Assembly: GCA_039090855.1 (NCBI GenBank)
Contig: CM077012.1
Span: 143,564,541 to 143,628,540, forward strand
Length of the DNA: 64,000 nucleotides
DNA from: Macrothele yani
Taxonomy: Eukaryota; Arthropoda; Arachnida; Araneae; Macrothelidae
Direction of reading: 5' to 3'
The notes below the pieces were generated by a model. It was given only the letters and a program-made list of their open reading frames with translations. It did no database searches and was not told the origin of the DNA. This document shows, piece by piece, positions 55,745-64,000 of the stretch. The translations under genes were made by a program, and so were the position numbers. The first letter of the stretch is position 1. Every line of letters begins with the position of its first letter.

Positions 55745-55795
55745 CAATTGTAGATTCCATGCCACAATGTTGTTGCAGCATGGAATCTACAATTG
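55745..55795. repeat. Perfect 18-bp hairpin
   Basis: Arms CAATTGTAGATTCCATGC (55745-55762) and GCATGGAATCTACAATTG (55778-55795) with a 15-nt loop. No mismatch. Confidence 0.95.
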
Positions 55796-56411
55796 GCGAG
55801 TTGAAAGAGGGTATTTTTGCTCTGTGTGTGTTTGGAGAGGGTGAGAGGTCTTTGCTGCAGTATGAAACTGCTGTGGTACATTTTTCTGTTTGTTCACAGT
55901 ATGGTACTGTGTATGCAAGATCTTTCCATGTGTTTTCTTAGCTTCACAGAGCTATTTAGACATTAAATTTTGGAGTTACACTATATTTTAGACTTTTGTA
56001 TTAGGTTGCATTGTATTAAGATGGTCAAGAACATTGTGAAAACAGTCCACTTCACAAGTTTCATGTTTGTGCTAATGGGAGAGGGAAAACAATTGATGGG
56101 ACATGTTTTATGATTCAGAAATACATTTTAGCATACCTTACTACATTGGATGAGTCTTTCAGTTACATGACAGGTCGTGGTGATTTAGCTATATATCAAC
56201 TGAAGTTTGAAATTTTTAATCAATATATGCACAGCAGGTAGTGTGAAGACTTCATGCCTTACATATTCCATTGTGTAAAAGAAAGCACAGGTGCAGGTAT
56301 CGGAGCACCTAATACCTATTGCCCCCCTATTTTTGTTAGATAAACTGATTGATTAGAAATCATGATTTGTGTTAGACACAAATTATGGTTGTCTCAGTTT
56401 TCATTAGCTAT

Positions 56412-56455
56412 TGCTCTCTAGGAATGTAGCTTTGCCTCTGGTTACCTAGAGAGCA
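56412..56455. repeat. Perfect 11-bp inverted repeat
   Basis: TGCTCTCTAGG (56412-56422) and CCTAGAGAGCA (56445-56455), loop 22 nt. Confidence 0.9.
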
Positions 56456-58895
56456 TTAATAAAGAGCTGAACAAGTTATCCTTTATCTAGAGAAATGGAA
56501 AATTTCTTTATAGAATAGGAACAGAGGGAACTTCCCCTTTCACACACAGTGATTATCCTGGTAATGGTTGGTTATCAAAACTGTGCTGTGGCCTTTTGCA
56601 ACTAAACATTGCATTACACTCAAATTACAGTTAAGTCTTCTGAAGTTGTTTCATATATTGTGTGAATTAACCACTTTCTGATTGTAGTTTTCAAGTTTCA
56701 TAACAGGAAAAGTTAAAATTAGACATTTGTTGAAGACACAAAGTTCATGCTGTATAGTGGGTAGTCAGTAAAAGGATAAAGATGTTATTCAGTATTGCAT
56801 TTCCTTAGCAACACATTTAGAAAATGTGAGTTATGTGGAAACAGTAAGAGATAACAACTACAGACAAGCTTATATTAAACATACTGGATAATTGCTAGTT
56901 TATTTGACTTGCATTTTTTAATGATTTCTTGTTCCTTTGGAAGACACATTTGCTATTTCAAATTACAGAGTTACTGCTTAATCAAGTGCACATTTATGTT
57001 AATAGAACACTGGCCAGTCTTGAAGAGCTAAGTAAACCAAAAGAACTGGTACAGCCATTTCTGAAATTTGCACTTATTCAACGTTGGTTTTCATATGGTG
57101 CCTGTGTGATGAAAACAGGATATTACAGGTGTGCAGGTGATAAGATAATGACAGCAGTGGCACTGAAGCTATAAAATGGTGTCTTAAGGACACAGCTACA
57201 GATGACAATTTAAAAACAGTGTATTTGTTACATTTATTTGGCGGAATAACTTTCTAGAGAGGTTTGGTGCTAAAGTGTTTAAGGAATTACTACCCTTGTG
57301 TCTCATTGCATTTCTCTTTTGCAGCAAAAAAAGAAAAAAATACAGGAAAAATGAAGCATATGTAACTAAGAAAGTATCTGATGATTGAAGAGTTCAAATG
57401 GTGTGTGTGCTCAAGATCTGTGTTTGAAATATTTATTTCCAAAACCAGTATCACTTGGTGATCATTTTCCTTTTCTGTGAAAGCTGGTGTGCTTTTTATT
57501 GCTAAGTGAACATAAAACACAAATTTAGATCATAAAGTTTAGGTGATGGGCAATATAATCTCTGTGTTCCAATTTGAGCCGAATACTGACATAAAACAAA
57601 TGGCATTTTAGTCCAATGACTAAGACATGTTCATAAACACCATTCTTCTAGAAGTGGGTATGAATGACATGCTTCTAGAAGTGGTATTTTAACCCCTTGG
57701 TAGAACCATACCAACTTTCTTTGTGCATGTGCTTGGTTTAATGTTATTATTTGTGATGAAATATGAGAAAGAGGTACATTGTATCCCACTGCAGGATATT
57801 TCAGTCTATGAAAATTTAAGTTCCTCATAATATTCTTGTAATTTCATAAGTTTTACTTTCATTTTCCCCTCTTCAATTTTTTAGTGGTTGTAATTGGAGG
57901 GTAAAGTTCTGCCTTGTATATGATACTGACCTTATAAATGACACACACAGTAGAACAAAAGGGAATGCTACTGTGAAACTAATATGATAAAATAGTATAC
58001 CATCAAAGTACATTGTGTGTAATCCTGGTATTGAATGGAGTGAAGTAATCGGTTAAGCAGACCTGCGTTGAGGTAATGTGGATTGCAAAAAGATTGCTGA
58101 ATAATGTGCAGTTACATCATATCAACTTTATATTAATGCCTATGAAAGTAGTACAGAGCATTATATGCAATTATATGAAAGTACATGGAGTAGTCTCCTT
58201 ACTAAATTTGCATTGTTAGTCCATTCTAATTTCATTCTAGTGTCTCAGAATGTTCTTATTGTATCTTGCACTTGTTATATTCTGATATTAATGTTTATTT
58301 GATAGACTTTCTATCTGCATTTCAATGGATGTATGATAGGTTAGCAAGTGGTAGTCATATCTGCTATTGCACATTGCTTGTGGAGGTTAGTTTCACCTTC
58401 AAAAAGAGCTTTCTGCCTGCTGCATGAAGAAGCAGCATAGGGTACTACATAACTGACCTTTCCTATTTTGCCCATTGTCTCCAGAGATTAAGCTGCAGTT
58501 TATAGGATCTTCCACATTTCATCTTGTGGTTTACAGTACGTCACAATGCAGTTACTTTGAATTTTAAACTTACTTTCATCACAGTAAAAGTGGTTGATAC
58601 AATGTTTACTTCTCACAAAGTTCAATTCTCAGTTGCTACTGAGAAACATGTGAAACTTCTCATTCATTTTCTGATTATGTGTTTTTGACTTCTTGAACCT
58701 GTTAACTGGTAAATAAGTTTTCTAGAAATGCTTTTTATCTAGATGATTTGTACCTCCTCCTGACTTACATTATTCTCAGTCATAGTATATTTCAAATTTC
58801 TCTATTATACAGTAGCATTGCTGAACCTTGTAACTTGAACTAGGCCTATGCTACATTTCAGTTGTTCCAAGATTAGCATTCTTCATCAACCTTTT

Positions 58896-58978
58896 GCCAC
58901 TTGATGAAGCTAATGTCTTGTATTGGATCCAAGCTCATGACTTGGATCCAATACAAGACATTAGCTTCATCAAGTGGC
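58896..58978. repeat. Perfect 38-bp hairpin with 7-nt loop
   Basis: Left arm 58896-58933 (begins GCCACTTGATGAAGC, ends TTGGATCCAAG), loop CTCATGA, right arm 58941-58978, its exact complement. If transcribed on either strand it would form a fully paired RNA hairpin. No TE termini were recognised around it. Confidence 0.97.
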
Positions 58979-60375
58979 TTCATTTCTGATATAAAATGGT
59001 GTGAAAAGAATTTTAGCATTGTATGGGAACATAATTTGTAGTCAGTGTCCATGCAGTTAAAAATCTTACTTATAGCAGCAGTCAGTTTGGCTTATTATTT
59101 TTTGAAGTGTCCTAATTTTCTGGTTCCTTGTGTTACTGAGGTTCAGCAGTTATTTCCTGGTTTCAGAGTGTCAGCAAGAATGAAAAATAATTGTGGTGTG
59201 AAGAATACCATAATGTGTTTTCAATGCATTGAAGAATCTTGCTGGTATAATTTTCTCATTGCATTTTGCAACAAAAGAGCCTCCTCTATCTATTAAAAAA
59301 AAAAATCATCATGAATCATGAGAGGACTGCAATTAAGTCATATGCTTTGTTGGGTATAGTAGTGCATGCCAAGAAAGTTGTTTCAAGTTTTTTTGTTTGT
59401 TTGTTTGTTGGACTTGAAAAAGTTGACTTCAGTCATCATGGTTCTGTCAGTTGATATGGTGTAAATAAGGTGTTGGACCTGAACATTAGGAACATCTGCA
59501 CAGCATGGCTCAAATTAATTTCAGTTGAAGTTAGGAGTTGAATATGCTGAGTTTCTTCTGATAGTTTTGCTTGATTGATGGTAATATCATTAATAACTTG
59601 TTTTATCTTATATGCCAAGTCCCAAAGAACATTTAAATGTTGTTGGAACATTGAAGTAGTGTGAAAATAAACTGAACTTAGACATGTATTTTACAGATAA
59701 ATCAGTAAACTTCAGTGAAAAGTTTTCAGAATGTCTTACTTTCAAGTAATAAAAGGAAATTGATGCTGAATCTGGGTTCAATTCGTACCTATTTCATTCA
59801 TTAAGGTTCATGAACAAATGTTACATTATAGATGCAATGACTGGTTGGTTTTTATCTGTTATTGTGCTATCTCTCATTTTGATGCCATGTGGGACTTTTT
59901 TCCCAAATTGATGCAAACACCATTCTGGATTCTTTTGCTTTAAATTGTGACTGCTAGTAGAAATTTTTGCCACTGAGATTTTGACATTATCAAAACTGTT
60001 CAATAAGTGAGGGAAAATCTCTTATCTTATGGTAAATTGTACACCATGATGCTACCAATCCAAGACAAGTGATGAAGGGCTACTAGCAATGATAGTTTAC
60101 TGAGAGCATTTTGATTTGCTGTGCTCATAAGAACTTCTAATAAAACCTACATGTGCAAGAAAGTCTAGGAAGTTGTCTTCATAGGATTTATTACTAACCT
60201 AAAACCATTAATTCAAAAAGATACCTTTTTAATTTCCCATCTGTTAGTGTGTATCATATGTCTGACTGCCTATTGTAGCTCTAACTAGCATTGAAACTTC
60301 TTTACAGAAACTCAAAGTTGTAGTTATTGAAAGCAGTCACATTTTAGTACTCTGTGGAAGTACTGAAGTATTTTA

Positions 60376-61260
60376 GCGTAACAATAATCTTACTCATGTA
60401 TGGCTCCAACATGACTCTGACTGAAACATGCTTTCTTGTGACTGGGGACAATTCTTCAAAAGGTCACTGTTGGTGACAGCAGTAACTGTGGACTCTAGGA
60501 AAAATGGCCCAATGAGGCCATCACTACTCATTGCACACCAAACTGTTAGCATGAGCGGATGGAGAGGTTTCATAACACAGACCACCGGTTTCTCGCTTCC
60601 CCAGATGTGGTAATTTTGCTGGTTAACGTGGCCATCCAACCAGAAGTGCACCTCATCGCTGAAGACCATGCTCTTTACATCAAAGTTGTGCATATCGATC
60701 ATTGAACACGTCATTCACAAACTCAATGCTGTTGGAAAGCTGTTGTGGTCAAAGGCTGATGCACCTGGATTTTGTAGGGAAACATGTCCAAATCCGACGT
60801 CACAATGCGCTATGCGGACGCAGTGCTAACGTCTAGTTGCTGTGCAAGTCTTCGTGTTAACGTACGGGCTTCTTCGTGCAGGAATTATTGTGCGGCTTCG
60901 ATGGTTTCTGCTATCTGCGCTGTTCTTCTTCGTCGCCATGCTTGCCACGTCATCTGTGACACTGCCGGTTCGTTCGAATTTCACCAGGTATGCACAGGAT
61001 GGCTTATGACGATTCTTAAATGCTGTACCTCACTTTCGTAACACCTTGGTAGAGTTTCCGCCCTCCACATACCAATTTTTCACCAAGAAAACTTCTGTGT
61101 TATATCGCTGCATGTCCAAAATCGCGTGCCCATGGTCCCACTACTTCCTCACGAATGCCTGTGGCCTGCTGATTGACGTCTCGGACTTACAGCACCATCT
61201 CGTTATTCTTTAACGATTTATTCCACAGGAAAGTTGTCACTACTCAGTGAAACACCCCGT
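60376..61260 (-). mobile_element. Tc3/IS630-type transposon relic, 3'-truncated
   Basis: The 5' end on minus is near 61258 (ACGGGGTGTTTCACTGAGTA). The DNA-binding part is broken (about 61041-60780, with RTLTRRLAQQLDVS). The catalytic part at 60714-60394 reads KSMVFSDEVHFWLDGHVNQQ (first Asp), NYHIWGSEKPVV, MKPLHPLMLTVWCAMSSDGL, IGPFFLESTVTAVTNSDLL. The frame then fades before the second Asp motif. The remainder (second and third acids, other terminus) is missing. Its GC content is clearly higher than its surroundings, marking it as a foreign insertion in the AT-rich region. Confidence 0.88.
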
Positions 61261-62019
61261 ATGAAGCAATGTGAAAAGGTATATAAGTCTGTAGTGGTAT
61301 CTGTTATGCAATTCTTACAGTAAGATGTGTGACCTGACAGTGATACCTGTTCTGTGAAAATGGGGTTTACTTTCTACTACTTTGTGCCGGTCTTTGCTGC
61401 AGTCTGTGAAGCGTAAGTAAAGTGATAAGCATTGGAATGCTAATTATCATAGATTTGTGGCTGGAAAAGTATAATTTGTTTCAGCGTCTGTCACTGTTTG
61501 ATATTGCTTACCGCAAAGTTTATCTTCCTGATTTAATCTGTATTAAATCGTTTGCTTGTACAGTTGCATGAGCGGTTCTTCAAAATGTAGAGCCATCTGG
61601 AGAATCTAATTTTGAAAATTTGTCAGTTTTGTATTCGGAAAGAACATCAGATTTTCAGAATGAATTTGTTTGCAGTGTTCAGTACAAGTTATGTGCACTT
61701 GTAAGTATGCGTTTAAAATAATCGGGGGGGGGGTAGAATGGCAAGCTCACTGTCTTCTTGTAGCTAGATTCTAATCACTTTGACATTATGGGTAATAAAT
61801 TAGGTTACTTAACAGTGCAGACATAAGTTGAAATTCCATACAATTCCTGAAAGTTGTGTTTGTCCTTTACCCCTCTTTCCACATCAAGCTGATTGGTTTC
61901 AAGATAATTTAATCCTAATCATCTCATACCATGAACTTGTTTCCATTTGGTTAAGTATTCTTGTTGCAGGATTCTACTGGTCTTTTGACTGATGAAATTG
62001 ATAAGAGGAAGATAAAAAT

Positions 62020-62038
62020 ATATATATATATATATATA
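62020..62038. repeat. (TA)n microsatellite
   Basis: Short alternating TA tract, about 9-10 repeats. Confidence 0.9.
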
Positions 62039-63948
62039 GCTGTATGCTCTCGCTTCAAATGAGAAAATCATTTCAAGAGAGCTTCATTAGTCATGGTGTT
62101 TGTATGGAAACCTTACTGGTTTCATCTGCTGGAGTGATGATTCATAGTTACTTGCAGTTTCAATGAAACAACTCTCCATGTGTACTGCTTTCTTCACTTT
62201 CCTTTCATTGTTTATAGATGCTGATAAAATGTTTTAATCTTTTGTAAAAAAAATTCTTGCTCTTGTTGTCTTGCTTTATTGTATTAAAAAAATATTTGAT
62301 GGTCTTTTCATTTTAAAATATGTTTGTCCAGGGTACAGAAATTAGTGTAAATCATATCACAAGAAAGATTTTACCTTCTGTGATTTAATTCTGAGTGATC
62401 TACATATGTTTTCTCTGGAATTTCTCTAAAGGTAGATCTAGTTTCACAAACAAGACCACAATAGACTACAAGAATGAAATGACAATGCAGATGCCACATG
62501 ACCTGTAGCTTTTATTGTAGTGATCTGCACAATAATTGAACCTTTCCCAGGAACTCTGTAAGATGGTTTAAATGAAACCAGATTACTACATTTAATGTTG
62601 TTGTAGATAAGTGGAGAATGGAGGAGGAACTTCAACCCTTCGTGCTCTTATGGACTTTGCAATACATCCTTTGATGTTCAATTCTCTTTTATCTCCTCTT
62701 TTTTAAAAGCTACTGCTGTGACACTGAAGTAGTTACTCATTCCTGGTTTAGTTCTGTTGGCTCCAAAACAGGGTAAAGGTTTAAGCCCAATAGTGAACAC
62801 CTAAGCTCTTGTGAGAAGCTACCACTATAATAATTCAAATATATATGACATTGTTGTTTTCAAAGAGATATGTGCTTGTTCAGTGTTTCTAAAATAGTGG
62901 GAATTAAGAGTTTTCATTGAATGTTGTATGTATGTGTACATGGTTTTGTGAATTAAGAAACACTAAACATCACTTGAGTTTCTCGGTTCATGGTTGCTGC
63001 AATTCTATTTTTTACATCATGTGAACTATCATTTCACTCTACTTGCAAAGAAAGAAATATGTGTACTTAACTAATTCATATTAAATTACCATTTGTAAAT
63101 TGTTTCTATTGCTTCACTGTATTTCAGAGAACTGATAATTTTTTGTTAGTATAATTCCCATGTTTGGTGATACTGTAGCTTGTGAAGTATTGTGGACTAC
63201 TTACTATATATGCAATTTGAAAACCATTTCAACATTTATTTCTGTCTATAGATCCGGCTATTTTTGAAAAACTGTTCACATCGTAAATTCTTTAGTGATC
63301 CAATTTAATATCGTGAAGTTCAAAACATAGAATTTCAAATTACATGAATTACTAAACTGTGTTCTAGGTTGATCTGGAAATGTGATAGGGATCGCTGAAA
63401 CAGAGAATCAGTTAATAAATCTTGTCTTGCCTGTGGCCATTACAAAACTGATGGTGAACTGCAGTTCTAACACTTTTTGTTGCATTTAAAGGATAGATCA
63501 AAAGCAAAGGTTGAGTTTTATCCACTACCTTAATTTGTGTACTATGTTATTGGTATGTCTTTGAAACATAAATTTGATTACTTTTTGGGAAGTAGCTGTG
63601 ATATGTGCCTCAAAGAACTTTTTGGTGATTTTGTAAATGCCATGTATGAGTAGTCAGATGCTTATTTAACTCAGCTTGCTCCTATGTGAAGCAGCATGAG
63701 TCATATAGGCATAAGAGTACCTTTGATTGCCTTGTGCATGATTTTTATTTAGCATCTGCTGAAATTCGGTGTGGTCATGAATGTAATTTCCTCCCAAACT
63801 TCTGCATTGTTTCATTTTATCAGTTGTTCTTATGTACATATTTTTGTGTGTATAGTCACCAGCAGTCCCCTTATTAAATGCAGGGTTTTTTTCTGAAACT
63901 AAGTGTTTGGAAAACAGTCAAGGTGATGTTTGTGCTAATCAAAAATGA

Positions 63949-63954
63949 AATAAA
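63949..63954 (+). promoter_or_regulatory. Candidate poly(A) signal AATAAA
   Basis: AATAAA at 63949-63954, with GT/T-rich sequence about 20-30 bases downstream (CTTTTGGTATTAT). It would suit the 3' end of a plus-strand transcript covering the AT-rich region, but AATAAA occurs by chance in such DNA. Confidence 0.35.
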
Positions 63955-64000
63955 GCTTTCATATGAACAGCTTTTGGTATTATATCACAAGTTTACCTGG

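Larger units (their letters stand above)
55331..60375 (+). other. AT-rich, TE-poor region (possible long 3' UTR or intron)
   Basis: The composition shifts abruptly: no SINEs, satellites or transposons, few open frames, and many T- and TG-rich runs. Perfect short inverted repeats occur at 55745-55795, 56365-56390, 56412-56455 and 58896-58978. CTTCTAGAAGTGG occurs twice (57646, 57671). No exon or splice-site pair could be supported. The long-UTR idea is an inference. Confidence 0.4.
61261..64000 (+). other. AT-rich non-coding, possible 3' UTR end
   Basis: Same character as 55.3-60.4 kb. Includes a G-run at about 61724 and a (TA)n at 62020-62038. No gene or RNA recognised. It ends close to a poly(A) signal at 63949. 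Confidence 0.4.

Noticed and set aside
57644..57683. Heat-shock-element-like TTCTAGAA pair
   Set aside because: Two copies of an 8-bp palindrome are too little to support a regulatory call.

Overview
This is eukaryotic nuclear DNA, most likely from an arthropod. No operons, ribosome-binding sites or bacterial genes are visible. Coding sequence is almost entirely broken transposable-element (TE) genes: Tc1/mariner, Tx1-type and RTE-type LINEs, Helitron and pogo/Tigger-like. tRNA-derived SINEs, long satellites, microsatellites and AT-rich non-coding DNA fill the rest. The arthropod guess comes from the style of the Tc1/mariner and LINE proteins and is an inference; no species-diagnostic host gene is present.

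Layout, left to right. 1-1.2 kb: an unrecognised minus-strand repeat protein, frameshifted and running off the left edge. 3.25-3.76 kb: a minisatellite of about 21 identical 15-bp units. 3.9-9 kb: a pogo/Tigger-like relic, two decayed Tc1-like transposases, a SINE, and a short copy of a modular ~150-bp satellite element. 9-14.65 kb: a decayed LINE of the Tx1/L1 group on the minus strand, with a CCHC-knuckle ORF1 (split by a SINE) and an endonuclease plus reverse transcriptase ORF2. 15-28 kb: SINEs, fold-back elements, a transposase relic, a 2-kb copy of the satellite element, a THAP-domain exon relic and RTE-LINE scraps. 28.7-30.12 kb: a complete non-autonomous Helitron whose empty target site survives in a neighbouring repeat copy. 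31-49 kb: a piggyBac-like MITE, ~310-bp repeats, an inverted-repeat element carrying a 126-bp satellite, more minisatellite copies (two fused to RTE LINE 3' ends) and a second SINE family. 49.7-55.3 kb: the longest copy of the modular satellite element, interrupted by a mariner and a Tc1-like element at TA sites. 55.3-64 kb: AT-rich, TE-poor DNA with perfect hairpins, one lone transposase relic and a poly(A) signal near the end. It resembles a long 3' UTR or introns of a host gene on the plus strand.

The genes do not form a pathway. What the sequence records is a history of insertions, most clearly SINE in LINE, Helitron in duplicated repeat, and mariner and Tc1 in satellite. The most novel-looking items are (1) the dispersed modular satellite element whose ~150-bp monomers each carry a CCACCAGGGGGCG-like (CTCF-like) core, (2) the CCCTAAT minisatellite family with conserved edges, fused in two places to a LINE 3' end, and (3) the 126-bp satellite carried inside an inverted-repeat element.
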